A stretch of 64,000 nucleotides of DNA from Diprion similis (taxonomy: Eukaryota > Arthropoda > Insecta > Hymenoptera > Diprionidae), in contig NC_060116.1 in NCBI RefSeq assembly GCF_021155765.1, positions 13,764,001 through 13,828,000 of the forward strand, in the 5' to 3' direction. A program made the position numbers and the translations under genes. The notes beneath the pieces are model-generated. The model had not been told where the DNA came from. It saw nothing but the letters and a program-made list of their open reading frames with translations, and ran no database searches. Each line of letters starts with the position of its first letter. The first letter of the stretch is position 1. Shown here in pieces: positions 38,440-50,934 of the stretch.

Positions 38440-40899
38440 AATGAGAAAAAAAAATGATAATTGAAAATCGCAGTATTGTGTCTCTGTTGGTGATGTTTAC
38501 TTGTTGTTTTCCTTTTAATTTGTAACTGAATTTTTCAGACGCTGATGAAACCTATAAGATAATCATCAAATAAAGGAGTATAAATTTTTCCCGTCGTTTT
38601 TCTCTGTCAAAATTGAATTGAGGCGGTTCAGCAGTCTCGATAAAGTCCGCGAATTGTAGTGCAGAATTAGCATAGGGGTATAAAAATCCTTGGTAAGCGG
38701 TTTACGACGTCGGATTTTTACAGGTGTGCACAGGCTGCACTCGGGCAAGAAGAATCAAGCAAAATGAGATGTAATTGCTCGTGCAATGTGGTCGGGCTTG
38801 TTCAGGGTGTGCGTAGCCTATCACCGAAAGACTGTTATTACGCCGCCGCCGAGTCGTTGTTGCAACACTAATATTATAGAGCTGCGCTATCGAGATGGAA
38901 AGAGGAGAAGTATAAGACGGATGTATGTATACATATACTTGCATCGCGGCTTGTGGACCGTTTAATATTTATAAGCGTCATGGATAAGCCGGCAGCTCAA
39001 CCACCCCCCGTGTAAAGGCGAATTCTGTGCGCTGCTCGGCGCCATCAGCTGAAGCTATCGCTAAGCGAGATCGGATTTGCATGCGCGAGCGACTCGCCGC
39101 GTCTTAACGATCGCACATTCGGCCTCTTCTTCGCGAATCTGCATAAATCCGACTTGCGGGCGCTAAAATCCCATCGCGGTGGTTCGCTTAATTAAGCTAT
39201 CTCACCGCTGATATTTACCCCATCGAAACTTGACCCGACTTGATCGCGATTCGTTACACCTGGAAGCCACGAGTGCAATAAACAAGCTCACGATCAGTCT
39301 CACGATTCGCGTGGTTCAACGTGACTTGAATATATTTTTATCCAGATTTGCCCTTTTTTGTTTTTTTTTTATTTAGATTTATAAATTTAGAGAAGATCAA
39401 AAGCACGTGTGGCTGATCGTGAGATTGATGGTGAAGAGCGGATTATAATGTAAGAGTTTCAGACTTGTGTGACTTGGGTATGGTATAAATCATCCAATGA
39501 TCTGCACAATCGATGGCGTAATCAGGATATCAATGTTTTCGCACGTGTAGCTATGGGGTATCAAATTGAAAAGTGTCCAAAAAAAAAAGGAGAAGCAAAA
39601 CCGCAGATTGCATACATCGAAACGGTATACTTACAGACGAATTATTCTTCACTGAGGAAACGTTGCGAGCGTAAAAACAGGGTGTCCAGTTATTTGTGAA
39701 AACGTAATTTCCTGAGAATTCCTTATAATTCCCTGATTCCATAATTTCCATGAATACCGGCCACCCTGGTAAAGCTCGGAATGATTTTGACAGCGCGTGA
39801 AACCGCTGAAGTGCCAATTCGCTAACCGCAATACGAAGCAACAATCGCGTTCGCGTGTGGCGTGTAAATTCGCGCGCTTTCACCATTGCAGGAGAGAATT
39901 ACTTATATGGAAATAGTATAAAGGGTGCCCGAAGGAATAAAACTTCACGCCTGTGAAAATAACGCATTTCATTCTGGTCGCAGCTTGGACCATAAGTTAG
40001 TCGGCTTACTTCACTCGCGACCCTCCAGCAGCAAATCCCGGCGAGGCTTTTACGCGATTAGCGTCGGCACCGGATCACCGTCTAGACGCGACATCAATTA
40101 TTAACCAGCAATTCTTGCTTATAGGTTGCACGAGAGTTATGGAATATAAGGCTGCGGCCTACACTAGACTACCTCATTTCACACGTACCTACGTATGAAT
40201 GTATGTACGATCAGTTCCCGTCAGCGAGCAGTGCGCTGCACTTTCTCCCTTTTTTCAATGCACGAAAAATCCAGAGTAAAATAATAAAATTGGCACATGT
40301 GGTCTCGATTGGTTAAAGAAGAAGAAAAAAAAAAAAAAAAAAAAAAAACTGTTTGAGATAATTCATCGGAATTAAAACGGGTATAATTATCGAATCGATT
40401 ACGGCAAGTATAGAGTTTTGGGTTTTCGACAAAAAATTAATTTAGAAATGAACGTTTTTAAACGAATCGAATCATGTTAATAGATAGAATATTTATCTGC
40501 ATTCTGTATAAAAAGCGAGATAATCTAACAAAACGAAAATTCACCGATTTTATGGGGAATAATTTCGTTACAACCAGGATTGATAATAATATTATGTTGT
40601 TTTTTTTTTTTGGTTTTTTTTTGTAACACGAAATTCAAGAAAAAAACCGAATCCACGATTTTTCCGAAATCAGCAACGGATAACTGCTGAAATTGTATAC
40701 CTTTAATCATAAATTTCTTCCTTCCATCTAGACAGTCAAAATTATTTTCAAGGTGTTGAAAAGGCGTTTTCCTCAACCTGCAGTGTCCAAAGAAAAAAAA
40801 AAAACCCTCTTTTTTTATCTCAAAATGTGCATCAGGTCCGGCGTATCGGAGCGTGACAAGCCTGGAATTGTAAAAAAGAAGGATATTCAACAGCATCTT

Positions 40900-40930
<31 letters not shown>

Positions 40931-43900
40931 TTTTTCCACCGTGAACGGCACGCGACAGTCTATCGCGTATTCGTCCCGAGATGCCGGGCGTGAGGTAGAC
41001 AAGGCGTTAAGATTCAGAGATGCCGTGGGCCGCGGCTACATGCGGCCCACGTCGCGAATGCCGCCAGGCCCAAGTCCCAAGTCTCAGACCCCAGGTCCCA
41101 GGTCCCAGGTCCCAACCACGCCGACTCCACCGGCAATTGCGGTTCCGATTCTCGCGCGAGAATTGTGTGCGTGCTTCGAGCCGGTGCAGCAGAGGCTATA
41201 AGGCCCAGGTAGAGCCTCCTTAGAAGGCGATAGGCGGGGCCCGTTCAGCTAACGCGAATCTCCTGGCATTACAGATATCTCTCGGTGCATTGCGCGAAAG
41301 GGATCCTCCTCGTCGCCTCTTGCCACCATTCGAACCGCAGCCGTTATTTTCAGCCTCGTGGCGAAAGCGTGTGATCTCATCTCGGCAAAACTTGACGATT
41401 CTAAGTTCTACGAGATTAAAACGTCGAAATCATTTCTGTGCGTACACTGAGAGTAGAATTTTAATTGGATGATTGTAAATGGAAGCATGTTGAAGCTTAA
41501 TTCTCTTTCTTCGCCATTGATTTTACAGTGAAGTATTAATAGTGTTAATTTATTGCTAGCATCAAGTATCGATTCTGTTACTAGAACATAAACCAGACGA
41601 AAGTAAAACTCGGAACTTAAAGGTATATCCACATATAATAATCAACGAATTCGCTCTGCACCAACCTTTCACTCTGTGAGGAGAATTGCATATTGGTTAA
41701 CTGTAACATTGAGCATAATGTGTGCAGGGAAGTCTCGATTGCAGACAAATTTCCCATTATAATTGCACGGGATTAAAACTCAGCGGCTCGTGATTTTCCG
41801 CAAGACTAACTCCGCGATAAGTCGTTGTTAAGAGTGACGAGCGTTGCACATCGAATTGATCCAATCCGTGCTGCAGGTATCCGGATAAGTACCGGAGAAA
41901 GAGGATTGTGACGCGATGCATTCGAATGCGTTACACACAGAGTAAAACTGGTAACAGCGATACATACACAACGCAATCGTGGACAAAAAACTGCGATGTA
42001 AATCTGGAGTAGGTACAGTCCTCCGACTACACATCAGCTTGTGTTTGTCGCTGATGGCGGCGTTTCCTGCACGGCAAGTTGCCGCACACCCTGATGCACA
42101 TTTGCAGACAGAAACTGTTTTCCTTGTTCGACCCACCTTGATATATACCGCACGTACACGCTGTAAGGTTCATCGACTTGCGTGTATGTTATATCGTTAA
42201 TACATATAGGCTGCTCTTTCTTCTTCTTCTTCGTTGACCGGAAGTTATGGGTACCAGAAAGTCGCGCAAAACTCTGTATACAGATTGAACCTGGCAAGCT
42301 CGTACCTTTTCATTAGCGGTTCATTCAACTCCTCAGGCCTCGATTTGACTTGTTACGATAATATTTCACGTTACGAAAGGTGTACTATTAATAGCGACCC
42401 TCTATATATTTAGCAAGATTCGTTTAAACTTCCGCCACGATTTTCTCCTTCTCATGTTTATTGACTGTACGTATAATCACATAAGTTCGTATAATAGGCG
42501 CACTGCATTCATATTTAATTCGTGGTATAACAAGGTTCGTAACCAAGAGTGTAACACAACAAGCTCCGCGCAATAACGCGAGTGACAACAAGAAAAGCAC
42601 AATGGACTGAAGGTGCAGAAGGATGAAGGGGAAGGGTCGAGGTTCGGTGTAGTTTGCATATAATATATCGAGTGTCATACCTGCAAGCTCGTGCGTTACG
42701 ACACGACGACGACGTTGCAGCTAGCAGACGTGAAAAAGTTAAACAAATACGGGGTGTGCCACGCGCCTCATAACAATACACAGTGTGTAGGTATAAGGTA
42801 TAACCGAACGCGTTACATGCATTGAATGTACCGCAAAAGAAACCCAACGTCTCGTCTCGTCTCGTCTCATCTCGTCTCGTCTCGTCTCGCCTTGTACCCT
42901 CATATGTTTAGGATAACGTGGAGGATGCAGGCATGAGTTGGCGCGTGTTGGAGAGCTTGATTATGCCTCAAGCACGCGTGATGATCGTCCATTGTGCAAC
43001 GTGTTCTGCAGTGACAGGTACACCAGGAGGAATACCGGTAGATACGTACCTTATTGTTAGTGCAGAGAAGTGCACACGAAGAGTAAGAGAGTTAAACACG
43101 TAACGATGGTCTATTGTCGTCAAAGGTTGTGCTCAAATGCGATGATATTCGACAAGAAGAAAGAAAGATGTCGATAATCAAGTCCCGAATGTATCAGAAA
43201 AAAAAAAGAAATACATTTTTTATTTTCAGCGAAGAATGAGAGAAGCGAAGCTGCGAGGGTTCGTTTCACCATAAGCTTGGTGCATTAGCAGCGGTTGAAA
43301 CGGCGACGATGCGAGTATGTATTCGAAACGCGAGAAATATTTGAAAATAAACGATAGCTAGTCCATATGCTCACGTATTACAGGTACGTATACCCTACAC
43401 GTACATACATGGATACTCGAAGACAAATCGACTCGTAACAATTTGTCCCGGTTGTAAAGCTATGCCGTACATTCATCTATACTCACTCCCAACACCATCT
43501 GCCCTCGGTGTGTAATCCACGTCCATAGTACTTAAACTTGTCTCACTTGCGTGCAAGCTCGGAACTTACGATTAGCTGCTGCGCTGTGCTGTTCTTTACC
43601 ACGCGTTGAGATATGCATAAAATTTTTCTTCCTCCCTTCCTCGAGTATAACATGTCGCCGTCTATTAATCAACACTCGAATACATTAATACTCTGAGTTT
43701 GCATCCCCGATTATTTTATTTCATGAATATATGTATTCGTCGCCTATCCATTAGACTGTGCAACAAATTGAAGTCGATGATTCGAAATTGCAATTATAAG
43801 ACATCCCAATGTACTAAGTATATGGATGGTAAGTAGGAGGTAAAGAAGGGACCGTCAATCGTATACATATATAGTTACTGTGAACAGGGTCGAAAACCCG

Positions 43901-46900
43901 TGACAATTTAAACGTCCATCTATAGGTTACTGTATTTACGTATACACAAAGAAGACGAAGCGTACGAGCACACGTATGTACATATAAAATGCAGACGTAT
44001 AATAATCGCGCCCACGCAATTAGCGACTGGTGGACCGTGCGAGAGTTGGTCTCGCATATACATATATATATATATAAATATACGCGTTTGTGAGCCAACG
44101 TTGCATGCCTGATGCATAAAGTATGTGCACGAAGCCGGGGAGAGCGATGGATGTGATATTAGAAAATAGGACACACCCGAGGCCTATTAATAGAACGATA
44201 GTTATTAGCCCCTGCCCACGTACCCATGGGTCGAGTAGGTGGATAGGTATAAGGTACATTACGCCATTACTGCACCGGAGCACCTCTCTTGCCGATCGAA
44301 ATGCGGCTTCGGGCTTTTTGCACACACACAGAGATAAATGGATAGGATAGGACAGGATAGATGTGGCCACGCATGTGCCGCACGCGCGTTTACCTGTCGC
44401 AAACCAGATTGCTCACGTCGTCCTCGATTTCTTTAACGAAAAGTTGTTTTCCCCTGCCACACATATATATATATATCTGCAGCCCGATAACGACCCTGCG
44501 TGGTACCGATCGCCTGTCTTTCTGTCTCTCCTGGCGCAGTGTGGAAATTTTATGTCCTACCCGTGCCGGGACTCCATTTTTATTTTTATTTTTTTTTTTC
44601 TCTTTTTTTTTCAACCTTTTTAAGTTGGTTTATTTATTTTTATTTAAGTCTCACCTGAATAACCGTCTCTGGAACGATCGTTGGATGTATTAAATTGAAT
44701 ACGCCTCGCAGGAGTGTTTCTTATACTATACACTGTGTTATAAGAACTTGAAGTAAAATTCAGACACCGTTATGTTAGAAAAGGTTTCAGGCGAGTTATA
44801 ATGCGGTAGTATTTCGTTCATTTTTTATACGGGATTGTCGTATGTTGACGAGATTTATCAGATCTGTATCGTCGGAAGCCTTAATGATTTTCTTAAAATT
44901 GTAAGATATAGAAATACTACAATTAGAAAGACGAGATATCAGATATCGAGTTTTCATTTCAGATCACTCTGTACTGGTAAAGGATGTAGTATGTTCGTTT
45001 AATTTCAATCTCCATTGGCTCATTTTATCCAGAAATTCGTTCTCTAGAAATGTCACCAATACAATTTTCTCAGAACGTTAGTATAGTTGAATAGTCGATT
45101 TTTCGAGATTACATCGAGACTGATTAAAATCAACATACAGTAATATTCAATCGACCATTGCAATAAGATTCGGCGTTGGAAAATATGGGAGAAAAACTAG
45201 TATTCTAAGGAAAACAGTAGACTCATAGTTGGGAAAAAATGGAACAAGTATATCAGACATAAACATTAAACTACGAATGAAATTACGAAGCTTAAATTTT
45301 GAATAATGTTTTTTTGTACTTTGTGCTATGTGCTATTAAAATCTTGTACCAATCAAATCACCAAAAAGTGTTGTTTTATATTATCCAATTAACCGATAAT
45401 AACCTCCTCAATTTTCATCCCTCACCGCAAGTATATACATATATGTAAAAATAAAATCAGCCAACGTTCAAAGTTAAGTTGAAAACTAATTTCCCTACCA
45501 CCTTACCGTTAAGAAATTGAAACCTTTGCAGAAAGTTTAAATCGCACAGGCATAATAAAATATTGCAACTTCGTATCGTCAGGGTTAATTATAAGTTTGC
45601 CAATGAGCTGCGGAAGAAGAGGAAAGACTAAAAGGCGTCCTAACGGTCGTCGGTAATAATTTTTGCGCAACGTTTTACGGTAAAGGGCCGTAGTTCCTTC
45701 GGGGCCTAATGAGGCCCTGCGCGTGGGTGCGAGTTTACGGCCGTTATAATGCCGTCGAGGGCGCGTTCCTCGCGAGTTAAGTTTCGATGGTAGCCGCACG
45801 CGGAGATTTTACAATCTCCGGTGAAACGTGGAGCCGCGGATGAGTGCGCGAGTCTCCTGGATCTCCCGGGTCCTTCCTTTTCTTTCTCCCGGCCGCGACC
45901 GGCTCGCGTATCTTCCCTTTCCTTTTCCCCGATGACGAGAGGCGGAGAAGGCGAGAGGCGAGAGGCGAGAGGCACGCGTCTCACCACCCACACGTAATCG
46001 CCGCGTGCAGCGCACGCTGAAAACGGAGACCTTCTTTGCCGCGAATGCCATGCCGGCCCAAGAACTCGACGCAGCGCTTATCTTGGGCAATCCGTGCCGA
46101 GATGCTGCGCGGGATTTGGTTAATTACGTAAAACGTTGCCCGCAGCCGTCCGGCGCCGATTTTACAATCTGCAGTCTATGTATGCTTATACCTAACCTAT
46201 ACGTGTATATTTTTCCTCGGACTTTGCTGCGTCTTTATGAGTTCCTTATGCCTAAAATTTTGTTCTTTTCTTTTCTTTTCTTTTCTTTTCTTTTCTTCCC
46301 TCTTCCGATAAGTAAGGAATTGAAATTTCATCCGGAGAACGAGCCTTACGTTTTTTCTGTTTCTTCTTTTCTTTTTCTCTTTTCATCGTAAAACGATCTG
46401 AATTTTGTTGTTTTTTTTTTTTTTATTCTCTTTAGGATAGATTTACCAACATTTCGAGACACGATGTTGTATTATTACAGAATGAGCTTCGCGTTCTTCA
46501 AATTACATCTCTTCCCTCGAGCGACGTAAATTTGTGTATTTTACCCACGAAGATATTCCGATCATCGTTATATTCAACGATCGTAGTGTAACAGTATAAT
46601 CGCTATTTATGGCATAGAAGATCGTTTAAACCATCTGCAGGAGAATTGAAGTTTCTTAAATTATTAATCGTCATATAGCTACTCAAGTGCCGGAGATCCA
46701 TTTTTATCCAACAGACCACCGTACGATATATGTACATACATTGATCAGTAATGTGTTCGAATGTTGATCTAATGTTTTCCGCACTTGAGTCGGAACGAAT
46801 TTTATCTGTGCATATTTCAAAGAAATAAAGTAGCATTAGTGTCAAGTTTATTTTTTTACGCTCCTGCTTGGATGGTTTAAAAATTTTCCCAACCTCGCAA

Positions 46901-47974
46901 CAGGAATCATTAGAATTTTTTTACCGTCCGGTCAGATAGTTATAGCTAATTTTTATCGTAATGAGGAAATTTTAGCCCCTCGAGAACTTTGGAGCCTGAA
47001 ATTTACAAGCGAAATATAATGTAAATTCGAGAGCCTGATATTTGGCCCGTTTTATAGCAAAGTGTTGAGGCGAGAGTGTTTTGCGAACATAATTGTTGTG
47101 TTGTGTCTGAAACCCGATCGTACGTACGTGTAATTGTACGAATATAATAACCGGCCGAGGTTGGCGAGCGTTTTTGGTATCGGAGAACGCGTGTTGCCCA
47201 CAACGTTATATCCTGCGAAGAGAGGCAAGGAACGTTTGCGTATAAAGGAGACGGAGCCGGCCAATTACCGGGAATCTATTCTGAGATTAGAAAAAAGAAT
47301 CGAGTGACTTTAAGGGGCTGCTTCGCCCGACGCACATACATATGTAAAATAACGTCCAGAAGCCGAGCATGAAAGCGTCGCGGTATGTCACACATACACC
47401 GTTCGAAATCGTGTGTGTATGTATATGTAATCCAGCGCTCCGATAACGAGGAGTATTTATGAGACACCCGAAGTCTATGCGCCGTGAAGAAACACGTTTG
47501 CATACTAGTACGATCCCGAGTCGTAGGGAAATTGTGCAGGGAGCAGTGGAAGGGCGTAAAAAATTCTTGGATAAATTATAACCACAAACTAGCGGTATGA
47601 TAATAATAATAATAATGATAATAGTTGTAACAAAAAAAAACCGTAAATTTTTTTATCCCCACCACCGTAGTATAACTCGAACAATTTTCAGTTTATATAT
47701 TCTTTAAGAAGATATTCCAACGATAAAGATTACCGACGAGTGATAAAGAAGAGAACAAGTGAATGCACAGAAAGTACTTACATCACGCGGCACGTGATTC
47801 ATTGTGTTGCTTTTTCTTTCCCTTCAACCTATCCCGAGTTGATTTAGTGTAAAAATATGAATATTATCAAGACTTACCGAGCACCGACGAAGACCTGTTG
47901 CCTGGCGACGTCGAATAGTAGCTGAGAAAAAGAGGTAACGCCATTCATCTGGAATAGATTGCTGTCAGCGAGAT
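27500..47974 (-). CDS. Sema5c: Class 5 semaphorin, transmembrane (N-terminal exon(s) not located)
   Basis: Fourteen exons in order: 47974-47878, 33348-33141, 32653-32448, 32369-32270, 31803-31604, 31065-30814, 30718-30491, 30406-30124, 30000-29634, 29370-29291, 29213-28830, 28693-28237, 28000-27792, 27706-27500; all junctions are in phase (about 1092 codons). The sema domain opens with SFSQLLFDVARQQVFVGARD and contains CTWREIENINSVTTWMTGVA and the GKKIYSRIARVCKND signature. A PSI domain follows (ACLNSQEPYCGWND). Then come seven thrombospondin-1-like modules, for example GGWSSWSAW, GEWTAWSAWSECSQTCG, DGWGEWSSWTTCTRTCG and GWGQWSSWTPC. One helix (AVVGGCISGFVIGILLAGALC) and a tail of about 90 residues ending DKYY complete it. 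Class 5 semaphorins are axon-guidance and adhesion ligands that bind plexins. The signal peptide and first sema residues are missing, so the gene continues rightward. The donor at 28236 (GTTGGT) is weak. Confidence 0.92.
29415..29508. repeat. ATTAATCG-rich block in a semaphorin intron
   Basis: Within the 263-bp intron at 29371-29633, the unit ATTAATCG or one-base variants occurs at least five times in about 80 bp, in both orientations. The left edge reads GTGCTGTGAGATTAATCG and the right edge GGTTAATCAGAACACAG. It could be a short hAT-like non-autonomous element or a cluster of TAATC homeodomain sites. Confidence 0.4.
32199..32233. repeat. (TCA)n microsatellite
   Basis: About eleven tandem TCA units in a semaphorin intron, 37 bp downstream (in transcription) of the exon ending at 32270. 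Confidence 0.9.
35898..35934. repeat. (ACG)n microsatellite
   Basis: Twelve or so ACG/ACA units inside the long semaphorin intron, next to a GC-rich non-repetitive block. Confidence 0.85.
37782..37802. repeat. (AG)n microsatellite
   Basis: A run of about ten AG units in the long intron. Confidence 0.85.
38408..38432. repeat. (TG)n microsatellite
   Basis: About twelve TG units followed by TATATATG; alternating purine-pyrimidine sequence of the Z-DNA type. Confidence 0.9.
39678..39768. mobile_element. Short terminal-inverted-repeat element (MITE-like)
   Basis: CAGGGTGTCC at 39678-39687 and GGCCACCCTG at 39759-39768 are inverted repeats matching at 9 of 10 positions. The 91-bp body consists of repeated short units of the type GGAATTNT and TTTCC. 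No clear target-site duplication is visible. The body is too short to encode anything, so it is either a tiny non-autonomous DNA element or a deletion remnant. Confidence 0.4.
40896..40929. repeat. (CTT)n microsatellite
   Basis: About eleven CTT units in the long intron. A poly-A run of more than twenty bases lies 550 bp to its left (40325-40349). Confidence 0.9.
42847..42891. repeat. (CTCGT)n pentamer array
   Basis: About nine tandem CTCGT units with one CTCAT variant in the middle. This unit is unusual compared with the di- and trinucleotide repeats around it. Confidence 0.9.
46262..46297. repeat. (TTTTC)n pentamer array
   Basis: About seven tandem TTTTC units in the long intron, immediately right of a GC-rich block. 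Confidence 0.85.
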
Positions 47975-48791
47975 CTGTAAGGAAGTATAAAATAAAAAGC
48001 CTTGCGTTAAATTATATTTCACGTACATAGTAAAATACGCAGACCTGATATACATATACACACACGTACACGCGGGTGATTATAACGGACACTCGTTTCC
48101 CACAACAAGTAGATATAGAAAGGTACCTCCTCTACCCACCGAAGGTAGGTACGTGTCTAGTCGCCAAAGCAAAAAGCTCCGAAATGTACACAACCGACTA
48201 TTCTAGCCGCTAAACAGCCGCGGTATTATCGCCCTCACGTTTCGGCAGTTACACGTATGGATTTACGATTTTAACGCCATGGCAGCATCCGCTTTGAATG
48301 AATGTACATACGTTGCGACCGCAATGCTGAGTTTACGGGCGAACGGATTTTGCCGGAACATTGATGGGAAAAAACGCTTTTCCGCATCGAAAATGATCGA
48401 TATCGATCACGGGGGTGTTCACAAAAAGAAAAGCGTGGTCGTTTTGAACTCGAAGAGGACCACCCAAGGTTTGGTTTGCTCGAGCGAAGGACCTCCGCGT
48501 ACCTTGACCTCGACTGAACTCGGCTGGTCGTTTTCGGCACCTAAACATATATAGGTATACATATACGAGTATGTAGTCGGTTCGAAAGGATGGTCATCAT
48601 CGTCACCTATATATGGTATATGTAATATAATACGATATCGTGAGGATGGTTCAGAAGGTGGTAATCAACGATCTTCGTGAGCTTAAATGGTTTAATTCCT
48701 GTGGCTCAGTGCCGAGTTAAGTGGTAATCCGGTTCGTTATCTCAACTCTGCTAATTACAATACCTAGCAGTTAGAACTTCTGCGCGCAGCG

Positions 48792-48839
48792 GAGAAGAAG
48801 AAGAAGGAGTAGAAGAAGAAGAAGAAGAAGAAGAAGAAG
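48792..48839. repeat. (GAA)n polypurine tract
   Basis: An interrupted GAA array of nearly 50 purines with a single T, of a type able to form triplex DNA. Confidence 0.85.
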
Positions 48840-49092
48840 CGAAAGGAGAATAACAAACGCGATAAGATGGCGAATGGAAGAGGCTGGATAACGATCAAGC
48901 GGTCAACTTTTACGACGCGGTCTTCGAGTAGACAGGGCGGCATGGAGATGTAGGAACCAAAGAGAAGATAGCCGGTCAACCATAGGTGAGCAAAACGGCC
49001 TTCGCCTTGGCCGCACGCACCGACGCGTGCGAATGTCCAGCCGCAGAAACGACGCACACGCGTTTGCGACACGGTGCACGCCTCCGCAGATA

Positions 49093-49126
<34 letters not shown>

Positions 49127-50899
49127 CTTACATTCGCTAACGAGAAGTCGAGAAGGTCCGAGGTCTTATACTGGCTGGTTTAGAAAAGGTTTTGAAGCCT
49201 GAGGTAGGTAGTGAAGCGATAGCGATCCCGTCTCTCAAGATTCGTCGATACATGCTATTCTCTCGCGCTGTAGCACTGCAGCAGGATAAATGCATGCGGC
49301 ATATGCATCGCGAACGTATGCAGGGGAGCCAGACCATCTCATTCAAATCATTACACGCATCGCCACATCCAATTCCGGCAGCTGTATACTGCATTCGCAG
49401 ATTTCAATATCATCATCACGATGCAGAAGTTTGAATTTCTCATGGAATTGCAATTTCTTCCCTCCTCCTCCTTTTCCTCCTTCTTATCTGAGCTCGGACC
49501 TTGTTACGAGGTTCTATCTGAAATTGACTTTAAATTGGCATCGCGGTGCAGCTGCATTTATTCCAATTTCAGCAGCACTGGGATATGGAATCTGCACTTC
49601 GGGGAACGGGCTTCGGTTAATCCTTCAGGCGCTTAGCGCTCATCGTCCTTTCAACCTCTTCAAGATCCAGAAACCCGCTCTTAAACCATTTGCTCCTTTT
49701 CTTCTCAACAGTATTATTATAAAACGAGTGTCCAAACTCGATGAAAGAGATATTAAAAAAACTACTGAATGAAGACACGCTTCTCCCTCCATTCGGCGAC
49801 CGTAAGATTACTTTACGCTTGTCCGTGCGATGCGTGCGAAAATAAGGCGACGTGGGCAAGTGGATGAGGGCAGCACTGTCTTGGGACGGCAAAATGGCGC
49901 AGGCAGCAGGACCCCAAGGACCACCGGGTCTGCTATGTTAATACGGATAATTGCCTTACATGCACTCGTTCGAATACCCGGTTCGAGTGTACCTACTCGA
50001 AAACGCAGCGACATAAATACACCGCCACTACACACAAGTTTACAGGTACATACATGAGTGAACTTCGGTTGTGAGGTAAATAGTCACCAGTTGCGTGTAC
50101 AGCATACACTCAGAGGAACCTTGGCGCGAGGACCAACTGTTATTATGCATCCTTTGCTTCTATTATGCACGTACATACGTACGTACACATCGGAGTGATC
50201 AACGTGGGTGGGCTGCATCTTTCTGCAGCTTGTGTTATAGATAGCTGTATCGCCATAGGTGTACTAAAGGGTTACCCACACAAGGGAACTCGTCGCAATT
50301 TCAGTTCTCGCGTGAAGAAAAAGAGACAAGAAACGAGCAAGAGAGAAGAGAAAAAGAAAATTAAACCCGAGTTGTCAACTTCTGCAACGTTTACGACCAA
50401 TCCTAATTGGGTTCCTCAGCTTACCTTCATTGGGAGCCCATAGTGTGGGAGAGGTCTTTATGGGGTTTTCTTTTTCTTTCTTTTTCTTATTTTAACGAAG
50501 CCCGAAGACCTTGACGCAGTCGACGAAGCTGGGAAGCTTCCGACGTTCTTTGAACCCAAAGTGGGAAGAGTTTGATCAGGGAAGATAAACAGAGTGAAAA
50601 CTGATGAATCCTGGATGTCTAGCTTAACAAAGTAGGCAGTGGATATCTACCGCGGCTGCAACTAGGTATAACAGTCAGATAAAGACCAGCGTTGTTTACA
50701 CAACGTACACGTAGACGTCTGACGGATCGTCGAAGGGATCTCGTATCGGGGGCACGTCTAATCTCTCGCTAAGGCTTCCTAGAACGAAGATAGGGCAGGT
50801 CGGCTGATAGACGCTCCACCATAAACGCTCGGCTTCACTCTACTCGGCTCACGGATCCACACATCGACTCGTACGTTCATAGGTGTGCATTAATAACTC

Positions 50900-50901
<2 letters not shown>

Positions 50902-50932
<31 letters not shown>
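50902..50932. repeat. (GA)n microsatellite
   Basis: About fifteen GA units. A longer, imperfect GA tract lies at about 54545-54602. Confidence 0.9.

Positions 50933-50934
<2 letters not shown>

Larger units (their letters stand above)
33349..47877 (-). other. 14.5-kb semaphorin intron
   Basis: The exon ending at donor 47877 and the one beginning at 33348 join in phase (GTCGGTGCTCG to GGACAACTTG, reading VGARDNLF). The interval between them is therefore intron. I found no nested gene. It contains simple repeats, a small TIR element and a few GC-richer, non-repetitive blocks (35930-36190, 38990-39270, 45640-46170). Confidence 0.7.

Noticed and set aside
40941-41223. Pro/Arg-rich plus-strand open frames.
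   Set aside because: They arise from AGGTCCC tandem units and GC-rich intron sequence; no start context, splice sites or product.
49124-49166. Minus-strand candidate exon ending at a GTAAGT donor, reading QYKTSDLLDF.
   Set aside because: The phase does not match the exon at 47974 and the similarity to semaphorin N-termini is superficial.
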